A stretch of DNA of 64,000 nucleotides from Halovenus rubra (GTDB lineage Archaea; Halobacteriota; Halobacteria; Halobacteriales; Haloarculaceae): the NCBI RefSeq assembly GCF_026586665.1, contig NZ_JAODIY010000008.1, positions 62,001 through 126,000 on the forward strand. The letters are read 5' to 3'. This document shows positions 54,421 to 62,881 of this stretch, one piece after another. How positions within the stretch are numbered: the first letter of the stretch is position 1; each line of letters starts with the position of its first letter. Under the pieces are notes generated by a model, which did not search any database, was not told where the DNA came from, and was given only the letters and a program-made list of their open reading frames with translations. A program made the position numbers and the translations under genes.

Positions 54421-55788
54421 TTACAACTCGCCCAGCCAGTCGGCGAAGTCGCCAGTAAGGAAATCAACGTAGTCGAGAATGCCAAGCCAGAGAGAGACCA
54501 GTAACACGGCGATAACGGGGATACGAACCAGCCAGACCCAGGTTGGCCCGAGCGGTCCAAGGTCGCCGACTCCATTTTCGAGTTCTTCGAGTGCCTCATC
54601 GGACCAGCCCCATGAGACATAGACGGAGATAAGTAACGCTCCAAGAATCAGCAAAATCCCGTCCATGAGTCCGTCGTACAGCGAGAGCAGGACGATATCG
54701 TAGGCGGGCGCCAAGCCGAGGACAAAAAGCAGTGCACAGACAAGGACCGTCGCCCGGAGTCGCGGAATGTCGTGTTCGTCAACCGCATAAGAGACGACGA
54801 CCTCGGTAAGGCTAATCGCACTGGACAGCGCCGCGATAATAACTGTGCCAAAGAAGACCGCTCCCGCAACCCCACCAAGCGAAAGGTCGCCAAAGGCCGC
54901 TGACAGACTCACGAAAATAGCACCCGGACCGGGTTCGCCGGGGTCGACACCTGCAGAGAACAGAATGGGAAACACGATAAGCCCCACAAGCACCGCAATA
55001 ACCGTATCAAAGCAGATGATTATCGCGCCGTCAGTGGCGAGATTTCTGTCTTCATCGATATAGGAAGCATAGGTAATCATGATACCAAATCCAAGCGAGA
55101 GCGTAAAGAAAGCCTGACCGGCCGCAGCCGGGAGAATCGAGGTCCAGTCAGCCATAATCCGACCGAGGTCGGGCGAGAGATAAAACGAGTAGCCTTCACT
55201 AGCCCCCGATAGCGTCGACGCCCAAGCAGCCAGACCGAGCACGATAGCGATGATTGCCGGGACCATCACCTTGACTGCGAGTTCGATACCGCGCCGGATG
55301 CCCAAGCCGACGATGGCGATGATAGCGAGCAAAAAGAGGCCATGAAGGGCCATCGCTTCGAGCCCAGACGACAGTTGTCCGAACTGTTCGCCTGCGGCGG
55401 CAATATCTGCTTTGTACCCGTCCTGCAGACCAAGCACTGTATAACGAATTGTCCACCCAGCGATGACGCTGTAGTAAGACATGATGACGAACGTCGTGAC
55501 GACAAACACCCAGCCGACGTACTTCCAGATTCCGTGCCCAATTTCACGCATCGCGCCAACGGGGTTACGGTCGGTTTTGCGCCCGATGACGAATTCGACA
55601 AGTATCGCTGGAAAGCCCACGATACCGATGAAAAGCAAGTAGACGAGCAGGAATCCTGCCCCACCGTTTTCCCCTGTGATAAACGGGAACCGCCAGATGT
55701 TCCCGAGACCGACAGCACTTCCCACTGCTGCCAGAATAAATGCCACTCTGGTCGACCACCCCTCTCGTTTAGACGGTTGTTCCGACAT
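54421..55788 (-). CDS. Sodium-dependent transporter (NSS/SNF family)
   Basis: Na+-coupled amino-acid-type symporter with about 12 membrane segments over 455 residues. The NSS signature GSAVGLGNIWRFPFITGENGGAGF in TM1 carries the Na+/substrate site residues. Other typical stretches are GRKTDRNPVGAM and ILPAAAGQAFFTLSLGFGIMITYASYI (TM6-like unwound region). The start MSEQPSKREGW is preferred over one nine codons upstream. Downstream of the methylaspartate cluster on the same strand, but with a 190-base gap. The substrate is unknown. Confidence 0.93.
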   Translation of the reverse strand: MSEQPSKREGWSTRVAFILAAVGSAVGLGNIWRFPFITGENGGAGFLLVYLLFIGIVGFPAILVEFVIGRKTDRNPVGAMREIGHGIWKYVGWVFVVTTFVIMSYYSVIAGWTIRYTVLGLQDGYKADIAAAGEQFGQLSSGLEAMALHGLFLLAIIAIVGLGIRRGIELAVKVMVPAIIAIVLGLAAWASTLSGASEGYSFYLSPDLGRIMADWTSILPAAAGQAFFTLSLGFGIMITYASYIDEDRNLATDGAIIICFDTVIAVLVGLIVFPILFSAGVDPGEPGPGAIFVSLSAAFGDLSLGGVAGAVFFGTVIIAALSSAISLTEVVVSYAVDEHDIPRLRATVLVCALLFVLGLAPAYDIVLLSLYDGLMDGILLILGALLISVYVSWGWSDEALEELENGVGDLGPLGPTWVWLVRIPVIAVLLVSLWLGILDYVDFLTGDFADWLGEL

Positions 55789-55979
55789 ATTCAGTCGTGT
55801 ACGGACGGTACTCAAGAAAGTTCCGTAATGAGTCGAGAACGGGACTCATTCAGTCTCACACGGTGCTATGTTTCATCGTGTAGCCCTGTTTTGAATAGTT
55901 TCGTATGGGTCAAACAGATTGTACGAGTCGGAGAAATCGTGTGACTTGTCTACAGCCCCTGTGACCAGCGCGACCAGTT

Positions 55980-57011
55980 CTAGAGTTCGACCGCTCTGGT
56001 TCGGTCAAGAAGCGCGGCGTCGTAGTACTCACCGGTCTGCGAGGGGTGTGTATCGTCGATAGCCCGGACCGTCGCGACCGTGTTGGCGAAGTTCTTGTAG
56101 GTCGCTTCATCGACCATCTGGCCGTTGATAATGACCGCGCCAGTCCCGTCGCGTTTGGCGTCGTTGAACTGTTCGATATTTCCAACTGCCCGGTCGAGTT
56201 CATCGGCGGTTGGCATGTGAATACGGTTTGCCTGCGCGGTCTGTTTAGGATGAAGTGACCACGAGCCATCGAAGCCGATGCGTGCCTCGTGTTCGATCTG
56301 GTCGGCGTAGCCGGGTGCATTGTAGTAGGTGACGCCCGCTCGTTTGTCAAACAGTCGGTCAAACGGACCACCAATAGCAACGATTCCACCGGCTGATGCT
56401 TCGTTCGATAGCCGTTCAAGCACACCGTTCCAGCGTGGGCGCTCGTTGTCCATCGCCCGCCCTCCAAGGTCCGCCGTGTAGTCGACAGGACCGAAGACAA
56501 ACGCCCCGAGACGGTCGTTTTCGCCGAGTTGTGCAATCGTATGAAGGTCCGACACCGCGGCCGCCGTCTCGACAATAATCGCAACCTCGATTGACCCGTC
56601 ATCATAGCCGTGTTCGCGTTCAGCCTCTGCAACGGCACGGTTGGCTGCTTCGACATCAGCTAAACGGCCAACTTTCGGCACAACAATTCCATCCAACTGG
56701 TCGCCGACCTGCCCGACAAGCGTCGTAATTTGTTCACGACCCCGCTTTCGTAACCGCTTGCTGTCGTGAGCCCACTCGATTCGTGGCCAGATTTCGCCAC
56801 CGAATGACGGCGCAAGTGTTGACAGGCGGTCGACGGTGTTCTCGATAGCCTCGGCTTTCATCTCCGGTGCGGTCCCGTCCTCGATATCCGGAACGAGCCA
56901 GTCGGGTGCCTCAAATCCCTCAGCAGTGAGGCCAGATTCGAGGTACTTCGCCGAATTCTCCTTGGGAACGGCGGCCGGTGCAGTTTGGAACGTGCGACAG
57001 AGTCGTGTCAT
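55980..57011 (-). CDS. citE: Beta-methylmalyl-CoA lyase (HpcH/HpaI/CitE family)
   Basis: Splits beta-methylmalyl-CoA into propionyl-CoA and glyoxylate in the methylaspartate cycle. A 343-residue CitE-type TIM barrel. The metal-ligand Glu/Asp are in VPDIEDGTAPEMK, AIIVETAAAV and FGPVDYTADLGG. The C-terminal SLHPKQTAQANRIHMPT is the CoA-binding region of the family. It is the last gene of mutS-mutE-mal-mch-citE, 18 bases after mch. Context fixes the assignment over a citrate-lyase role. Confidence 0.9.
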   Translation of the reverse strand: MTRLCRTFQTAPAAVPKENSAKYLESGLTAEGFEAPDWLVPDIEDGTAPEMKAEAIENTVDRLSTLAPSFGGEIWPRIEWAHDSKRLRKRGREQITTLVGQVGDQLDGIVVPKVGRLADVEAANRAVAEAEREHGYDDGSIEVAIIVETAAAVSDLHTIAQLGENDRLGAFVFGPVDYTADLGGRAMDNERPRWNGVLERLSNEASAGGIVAIGGPFDRLFDKRAGVTYYNAPGYADQIEHEARIGFDGSWSLHPKQTAQANRIHMPTADELDRAVGNIEQFNDAKRDGTGAVIINGQMVDEATYKNFANTVATVRAIDDTHPSQTGEYYDAALLDRTRAVEL

Positions 57012-57029
57012 GGTGTGAAGTTGTCTGTT

Positions 57030-58118
57030 TCAATCACGGGTACGGTCGATGAGTGCTGTACGAGTCCCCGAGTAAACGGGCCGCCTGTCGCCGGTGAAAG
57101 CGACGTGTTCGAACGTGACAGCGCCGGCACGTGGCGGCCCACGGTCACCATCGGCATCGACGACGTGGGTGAACCCAAAGACGGTGTCGCCGGCAGTCAC
57201 AAAGTCGTGGAAACGCTCGTCCTCGTAACGGAGTTCGTGGTATGTCTGCTCGTCCGAGCGGGCATGGCCCAGCGCGACCGAGCGGGTGACATCACCGTAC
57301 GCAACGGGTTCACTGGATGGCGAGTCGGCCATCGCGGCTGCGTTATGATGTTGGCGGGCAGTGTTCAGCGTCGCCAGCGGGAGCGTTGCGACCATCACAT
57401 CATCCATCGTGCGTCCGCGCTCGTGTTGATATGCAACTGTTGCATCCTGGCCAGCGGCACGGTCGAGAGCTTCCTGAAAGTGCTCGAATGCTGTCCCTTT
57501 GGGCGTGAGAAACGTCTCTGGGAGGTCGACAACTGAGTCAGCTGTTCGGTCCGACGAGTCAGGGCTATCGTCAGTCGCTCTGGAATCCCCACCGTCGGTA
57601 GCCGCCTGCTCACGGCGTGGTATCATGTTCGTCCGTTCGTAGGATACAAGCACTTCGCCGGAGTTGGCGTCGATGCCTTTACTCTCCCAGGTGACAATCC
57701 CGTATGCCGGCCGCGACGAGGAAATCTGGGTCGCCGTGACAGTTGATTCGACCCGCAGTTGTGTTCCGGGAGCGACACCGTGTTCGTGATACTGGACATC
57801 GTCCCGACCAAGAAAGTATCCGCCTTTCTCGCTCAGGTCTTCGACCGATGGGCCCATCACGCAGGCCAACAGGTAGTCCGGGTGAATCGGCGGTTTATCG
57901 AAGCCACGGGTGTTTGCAGCGTCCGGCCGCCAGTAAGCCGGGTCGTGGTTGAGCGTCTGGCTCATCCACTGTTCGTTGCCGTGTCGAGTCAGACGAAGCC
58001 CCGGCGTGTGTTCAATGTGTTCGCCCTCATCGAAGTCCTCGAAGTAGTTGCCCTTCTCGCGGACATCGGCACGGTCAAGCGCCGCGCCGAATGTCTCAGG
58101 GTCAGTCCAATCAGTCAT
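57030..58118 (-). CDS. mch: Mesaconyl-CoA hydratase
   Basis: Hydrates mesaconyl-C1-CoA to beta-methylmalyl-CoA. A 362-residue double hot-dog (MaoC-like) protein: FEDFDEGEHIEHTPGLRLT starts the first hot-dog, and GYFLGRDDVQYHEHGVAPG and GHARSDEQTYHELRYE are hydratase-like segments. A low-complexity Asp/Ser linker of about 30 residues (about 180-210) joins the halves. It overlaps mal by eight bases. The start MTDWTDPETFG is preferred; the longer frame intrudes into mal. Confidence 0.9.
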   Translation of the reverse strand: MTDWTDPETFGAALDRADVREKGNYFEDFDEGEHIEHTPGLRLTRHGNEQWMSQTLNHDPAYWRPDAANTRGFDKPPIHPDYLLACVMGPSVEDLSEKGGYFLGRDDVQYHEHGVAPGTQLRVESTVTATQISSSRPAYGIVTWESKGIDANSGEVLVSYERTNMIPRREQAATDGGDSRATDDSPDSSDRTADSVVDLPETFLTPKGTAFEHFQEALDRAAGQDATVAYQHERGRTMDDVMVATLPLATLNTARQHHNAAAMADSPSSEPVAYGDVTRSVALGHARSDEQTYHELRYEDERFHDFVTAGDTVFGFTHVVDADGDRGPPRAGAVTFEHVAFTGDRRPVYSGTRTALIDRTRD

Positions 58119-59382
58119 TGAGGGCTGCCTCCGGACTCTGTGGCTTCTCTCGTGCCAAGGTACGTCGCATCTCGTTTGTGACAATCATGTATCCCTCATC
58201 GAAACCCATTCCGGGCTTGGCAAGCAGTTGTGCGGCATTAGTAGCAAGTGCAACATGAGCACAGGCCCGGGCTGAGACCGCCGTTTCGTTGCAGGTTCCG
58301 CCTAGGTAGGCCCGTGTGTCAGTTCCCTTACACTCCATGACAGCCCGGGCACTGCGATGGAGGCCACCAAGGTCAGGTGTTTTCACCTGCACTACGTCCG
58401 CAGCACCGGCGTCAACGAATGCACAAACGTCTTCGAGGGTGTTACACCACTCGTCGGCTACGATATCCACATCGACTCCAGCAGTCGCAAGTCCCTCACG
58501 AAGCTCGGTCATCGACTCGATTTGTGCGGTGTGTCCACCAGCGTCCATTGGCCCCTCAACCTGAAGCGAGAACGGCGCTGCCGCTTTACAGAGACGACCG
58601 AAGTAGCTAGTGACTTCAGCACGGTCGTAGGGAGGTCCAAACAGTTCGCCAATCAGACCGTACACATCGACGTGGAACCGAGGATTGTACTCCGCCGAAC
58701 CGACGTCTCGTGCACGGTCTGAGAGCCACTGGAGGTACTCGACAAGCCCCTCGCCATCTGTCCCGAGTTTCTCCTCACTGTTGAACAGACCATGAGGGAG
58801 GACTGGGACGCCTTTCAGGAGCATCTTTTCGGCGTTTTGATATCTGTCATCGCCGGACTGCCCGAAGACGGGTACCGGCTCAGTCGCTGGGTCCACATCA
58901 AGTTCGTCGGCGAGAACAGCTGTCGGTGTAACCCGTCGAGCATGAGCAGCCGCGAATAGGAGCGCTTGTGAAACGCCGTACCTGACAGCGGTATGCAATT
59001 TCTCACCATCGCTACGCTGGCCCGGTAGTTCCTCAATAGCGGTCGCGTTGTCGAGGAATGCGTCGGGGTCACAGCCGACGAGTCTGTCTGTGACTGTTCG
59101 TTCAACGACCGGCACGTAATCAGCGGCACGAAACAGTGGATCACGACCCCCAGTGCCAGAATACTGGACTGCCCCACAGTCACCCCGGATGGCCGTTCCA
59201 TCCGAGAGTTCCAGTTCTACCAGAAGCGCCTCGCCGGCCTGACGGACAGCATCAAACCCATCAGTAACGGGGTCGCCTGCGTAGCCAAAACCGTCTTCCG
59301 ATGCGCCGGCCTTGATTGCACGCTGGTCGTCGAAATAAAACCCCGAAACGCCCGGAACGGCCCGAACTGACTCAATCTGCAT
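58111..59382 (-). CDS. mal: Methylaspartate ammonia-lyase
   Basis: Eliminates ammonia from 3-methylaspartate to give mesaconate. A 423-residue enolase-superfamily barrel. The metal ligands are Asp in FHVDVYGLIG, Glu in LQVEGPMDAGG and Asp in DIVADEWCN. The catalytic Lys is in VVQVKTPDLGGLH. The start MQIESVRAVPGVSGFYFDDQRAIKAG matches the family. It overlaps mutE by 11 bases and mch by eight. Confidence 0.95.
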   Translation of the reverse strand: MQIESVRAVPGVSGFYFDDQRAIKAGASEDGFGYAGDPVTDGFDAVRQAGEALLVELELSDGTAIRGDCGAVQYSGTGGRDPLFRAADYVPVVERTVTDRLVGCDPDAFLDNATAIEELPGQRSDGEKLHTAVRYGVSQALLFAAAHARRVTPTAVLADELDVDPATEPVPVFGQSGDDRYQNAEKMLLKGVPVLPHGLFNSEEKLGTDGEGLVEYLQWLSDRARDVGSAEYNPRFHVDVYGLIGELFGPPYDRAEVTSYFGRLCKAAAPFSLQVEGPMDAGGHTAQIESMTELREGLATAGVDVDIVADEWCNTLEDVCAFVDAGAADVVQVKTPDLGGLHRSARAVMECKGTDTRAYLGGTCNETAVSARACAHVALATNAAQLLAKPGMGFDEGYMIVTNEMRRTLAREKPQSPEAALND

Positions 59383-60874
59383 CACCTTCACCCCCAATTG
59401 TGTCGGTACCGTCAGTGGCCCGACCCGACTCTTCAGAGTCACTCTCGCTGGCTGTCGGACGACCAATCAGTTTGCCGTCACTAATTGCGTCGACATCGTC
59501 TGCGACCATGCGGAACGAACGCGAACGGCCTTCGGTACGAGCGCGTTCGTCGAGACGAGCGTCGTGGATATCCCTGATTTCTTGGTCGACTGCAAGGTCG
59601 CCCCACTGGAGTATCCGGACTCGTCCATCATCGTCACGCGCCGGGAGAACATCAGCCTTGGCGCTGTCGCTGGGTGCGAAGGGAACATCCAGCGCACCCG
59701 AGTTGAACGCTGCGACAACACCGCGTGCCACGTCGCCGTCGCCGTGGTCAAAGACTGCGTCTAGCAGCGACCGGGCAGTCCGTTCGATTAGTTCCTGTTC
59801 TTTGTCGATGCCATCAATGATTATCTCCTGTTCGGCCATCATATCAATAAGCTGTCTCGTCGTTCGCAAGCCAGCGGCGTTTGCTTCCTGTGTTGGAACC
59901 CCCTGGAACTCCTGTGGTGATTTGGTTATCACTTTATCAGGTTGTGCCAGCGCCGCCGTTGCGCCGCCGAGTCCAATGACGCCGTTGGCCCGCGCTTCGT
60001 CGGGCGGGAACCCGCCCATCCACTCGTGGAAAACCGTCGTGACGACCACGTCGTTTGGCAGATATTCCTCGCCCAGTTCCCGAAGCGCCCGGAGTGCGGC
60101 AACATCTTGAACGACGTTTCCGACTTGGCCATACCCTAGCGTGAGCGAGCGGACGCCCTGTGTTGCCGCGAGCAGTCCTTCAACGACCATCACTGCGATG
60201 GCGATAGACGGTGGGACGAGCGTCCCGGTTAGGGGCCCAAACGGTTCGCGGTTAATCCGGACTCCGCGTTTCGTGTACGCGCCACAGAGGCGGTCGATAA
60301 ACTGCCAGTGTTCGATTGTCTCTTTGAGGTCGTGTTCTTTGGTGTAGGGAATGTTGTACGAAATTGGGCCACCCTCAAAGCTCTGGAACCCCCCAGCAAG
60401 TGTGATGATTGCAAGCAGGCGGGCGTCAGGGGTTCCGTGGCGGACCTCAATCGGTGCATCGACTGCCTCAACTAGTTCACGACAAGCTTCGACGCCGTGA
60501 TTCACCGCGGGGAAACCATTGAGCGTGTCTTCACCGGATTCACGGGCTTCCTCCAGTCCTCGCTGGGCCTTTTCGTACTCGTTGTCCCGGGTATAGGAGT
60601 CGATTGTCGTCGGCAATAGGTCTGCACCGCCCTCCTTGTCGAGATACCTGAGCAGTTCGGTCTGGTCGTCAAGACAGGGCACGCCAGCACGCGGCTGAAG
60701 AAGTGGCTGGTCGGCCGATTCGAGAGCATCCGCAAATCGTTTGGTTGTCGGGAGTGACTCGTGGTAGGCAATAGCCGACTCGAACTCTGCATCTGCGCCG
60801 GTCGGCCATCGCTCTCTCAGCGCTGATTCGACCTCAATCAACTCTTCATCGGGGATGCGTTCGTCGCGAAGCAT
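59372..60874 (-). CDS. mutE: Glutamate mutase epsilon subunit
   Basis: Catalytic subunit of the B12-dependent mutase converting glutamate to 3-methylaspartate. A 500-residue TIM barrel. Typical regions are QPRAGVPCLDDQTELLRYL, substrate arginines in VRHGTPDARLLAII, and GGPISYNIPYTKEHDL. A C-terminal 40-residue acidic tail is a haloarchaeal extension. It follows mutS after 45 bases. Together with MutS it opens the methylaspartate route of acetate assimilation. Confidence 0.95.
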   Translation of the reverse strand: MLRDERIPDEELIEVESALRERWPTGADAEFESAIAYHESLPTTKRFADALESADQPLLQPRAGVPCLDDQTELLRYLDKEGGADLLPTTIDSYTRDNEYEKAQRGLEEARESGEDTLNGFPAVNHGVEACRELVEAVDAPIEVRHGTPDARLLAIITLAGGFQSFEGGPISYNIPYTKEHDLKETIEHWQFIDRLCGAYTKRGVRINREPFGPLTGTLVPPSIAIAVMVVEGLLAATQGVRSLTLGYGQVGNVVQDVAALRALRELGEEYLPNDVVVTTVFHEWMGGFPPDEARANGVIGLGGATAALAQPDKVITKSPQEFQGVPTQEANAAGLRTTRQLIDMMAEQEIIIDGIDKEQELIERTARSLLDAVFDHGDGDVARGVVAAFNSGALDVPFAPSDSAKADVLPARDDDGRVRILQWGDLAVDQEIRDIHDARLDERARTEGRSRSFRMVADDVDAISDGKLIGRPTASESDSEESGRATDGTDTIGGEGDAD

Positions 60875-60919
60875 CTACGCTCCCTCGGGGTTGTGGTCTC
60901 CGCGTTCGTCGGAGAACAT

Positions 60920-61366
60920 TTAGCTATTCATCCTGACCCGTTGGGTCTCAGGTTCGGCTGTCCTGTGGTCTAGGTCACGTTCGAGCGCGCTGACGACGGC
61001 TGATGGGTCTGTTTCAGCGTCGAACACGCGGTTGAAGCCAAGCTCCCGGAAGTGCTCGCGAGTATCGTCCCAGTCGTCCTGTCCGACCGAGAGGTTGCCA
61101 CCGATGTACGTGACTGCGTCGCACTCTGTGTCCGCGAGTTGTTTATGAAGTCCCTGACAGTCCTGTCTTGCGTGCCCGTACAGTGACGATACAAGCACCG
61201 CCCCAGTGTCGTGTTTCTGTGCCGCCGAAACGAACTCGTCTTTCGAAGTCTGGACTCCCAGGTTCTTCACGTCGAACCCGGCAGCCGAAAGCGCCTGTTC
61301 GAGGATTGTGATTCCGACGACGTGGGCGTCGGACCCTATCACACCGAGGATGACTGTCTGTCCCAT
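60920..61366 (-). CDS. mutS: Glutamate mutase sigma subunit (B12-binding)
   Basis: Cobalamin-binding subunit of glutamate mutase, 148 residues (not the mismatch-repair MutS). The base-off/His-on motif DAHVVG (DxHxxG) is at about residues 13-18, followed by SSLYGHARQD and IGGNLSVG for the nucleotide tail. The start MGQTVILGVIGSDAHVVG is family-typical. First gene of the minus-strand cluster; its promoter shares the AT-rich gap with divergent mct. Confidence 0.95.
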   Translation of the reverse strand: MGQTVILGVIGSDAHVVGITILEQALSAAGFDVKNLGVQTSKDEFVSAAQKHDTGAVLVSSLYGHARQDCQGLHKQLADTECDAVTYIGGNLSVGQDDWDDTREHFRELGFNRVFDAETDPSAVVSALERDLDHRTAEPETQRVRMNS

Positions 61367-61392
61367 GTGGGTATCGTATCCGAGAATCTCCA

Positions 61393-61496
61393 CCATAATA
61401 AATATAATGATTATTCATTATAGTTTGGTAGAGAGTCTCAAACCCAAACATACAACACTTTCAGGAAATATAATGAATAATAGGGAACTTTTTTTA
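61393..61496. promoter_or_regulatory. Divergent promoter region between mutS and mct
   Basis: This AT-rich gap contains ATAATGA-TTAT-TCATTAT (61404-61421), a perfect 7-bp inverted repeat. The 11-mer AAATATAATGA occurs twice in direct orientation (61400-61410 and 61466-61476). On the minus strand ATATTTATTAT (61393-61405) can be the mutS TATA box. A T7 run at 61489-61495, 25-30 bases before the mct ATG, can be its box. The repeated site suggests one regulator coordinating both directions. Confidence 0.5.
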
Positions 61497-61519
61497 CAGG
61501 CCGTGACTGACGGGAATGT

Positions 61520-62713
61520 ATGAGTGCGCTGTCGGACCTGCGGGTTGTTGATTTGACGCAGGTGCTGGCCGGGCCGTACTGTACGATGTTGTTGGCGGAT
61601 ATGGGTGCAGATGTAGTAAAAGTCGAACGGCCGGGTGGTGACCTCATCCGCTCGAACCCGCCGTTTGTCGATAGTTCAGATAACGAGGCCTACGGTGGCT
61701 ACTTTCAGAGTGTTAACCGGGGAAAGCAGTCCTTGGAACTGGATTTCGGTGATGAAAGTGACCGCGAAGACTTTCTATCACTCGTCGAAACGGCTGACAT
61801 CGTCGTTGAGAATTACCGTGCCGGCACGATGGAGTCATTCGATCTTGGCTATGAACGACTCCGTGAACGTAACCCACAACTCATCTACTCGTCAATCCGC
61901 GGGTTCGGTGACCCCAGAACAGGTGAAACTGACCGGCAGGGACAGCCCTCCTTCGACCTGATTGCCCAAGCATTGGGTGGTGTCATGGAAACGACCGGCC
62001 AATCCGACGGGCCGCCAACGAAAGTTGGGCCGGGAGTTGGTGACCTCTTTACGGCCGTGCTCAACGCTGTGGGCATCCTCGCCGCAGTTCATTACCGTGA
62101 ACGAACGGGTGAAGGCCAGTACGTCGACACTGCAATGTACGACGCGATGGTTTCGATGTGTGAGCGGACAGTCTATCAGTACTCGTACACAGGAGACGCG
62201 CCGTCCCGTCAAGGGAACGCCCATCCGACTCTGTTTCCTTACAACGCGTTCGCGACGGCTGACGGTTACGTCGTCATCGCGGCGTTTTCGGATGGACACT
62301 GGCGTAGCCTCTGTCAAGAGATGAACCGACCGGATCTGGTTGCCGACTATCCGACCGCATCGGATCGTCTGGCCGAGCGCGACATGTTGCGACGTGAGAT
62401 TGCAGAGTGGACGCAGTCTCGGTCATCGGCTGCGGTCATCGACGTGCTCAGAGGGACAGTTCCGGTCGCACCCGTCCAAGACACGAGTGATATCTTCGAC
62501 GACCCACACATCCAAGACCGCGACATGCTCACGAACGTCGAACAGCCGGGGGCCGACCACGAGGTGACTATCGCTGGCTCCCCTATCAAGATGAGCGAGA
62601 CACCGCCGTCAGTCGAAGGCCGTGCTCCACTTCTGGACGAACACCGCGAAGAGCTCCTCAACTCATTGGAAGCCAAAAACACAGACGCAGGACACGCCGG
62701 GAGTGACGACTGA
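61520..62713 (+). CDS. mct: CoA transferase family III, probable succinyl-CoA:mesaconate CoA-transferase
   Basis: A CaiB/BaiF-type CoA transferase of 397 residues. The N-terminus LRVVDLTQVLAGPYCTMLLADMGADVVKVERPGGD and the catalytic Asp region (PSFDLIAQALGGVMETTG) are typical. Its divergent placement beside the methylaspartate genes fits Mct, which activates mesaconate with CoA from succinyl-CoA. Family membership is certain; the substrate is inferred from context. The C-terminal 15 residues are polar. Confidence 0.9.
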   Translation: MSALSDLRVVDLTQVLAGPYCTMLLADMGADVVKVERPGGDLIRSNPPFVDSSDNEAYGGYFQSVNRGKQSLELDFGDESDREDFLSLVETADIVVENYRAGTMESFDLGYERLRERNPQLIYSSIRGFGDPRTGETDRQGQPSFDLIAQALGGVMETTGQSDGPPTKVGPGVGDLFTAVLNAVGILAAVHYRERTGEGQYVDTAMYDAMVSMCERTVYQYSYTGDAPSRQGNAHPTLFPYNAFATADGYVVIAAFSDGHWRSLCQEMNRPDLVADYPTASDRLAERDMLRREIAEWTQSRSSAAVIDVLRGTVPVAPVQDTSDIFDDPHIQDRDMLTNVEQPGADHEVTIAGSPIKMSETPPSVEGRAPLLDEHREELLNSLEAKNTDAGHAGSDD

Positions 62714-62881
62714 AACGATAGCTAGCATCTCTCATTGCTGTTTATTGAACACTCAAAGCGAATGTTTGTGATTCAACGTGTGGAGACAGTCGCGGCCGAA
62801 AACGAATGCAATTCTGTCTCATGACCGGGACTCACACCGTATCGGACGGTTTTTACTCTTTCATCGTGTAGCACTGGTTGA

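Noticed and set aside
60920-61366. Reading mutS as a DNA mismatch-repair gene from the shared symbol
   Set aside because: The protein is 148 residues with a DxHxxG cobalamin motif and lies beside mutE; it is the glutamate mutase sigma subunit.
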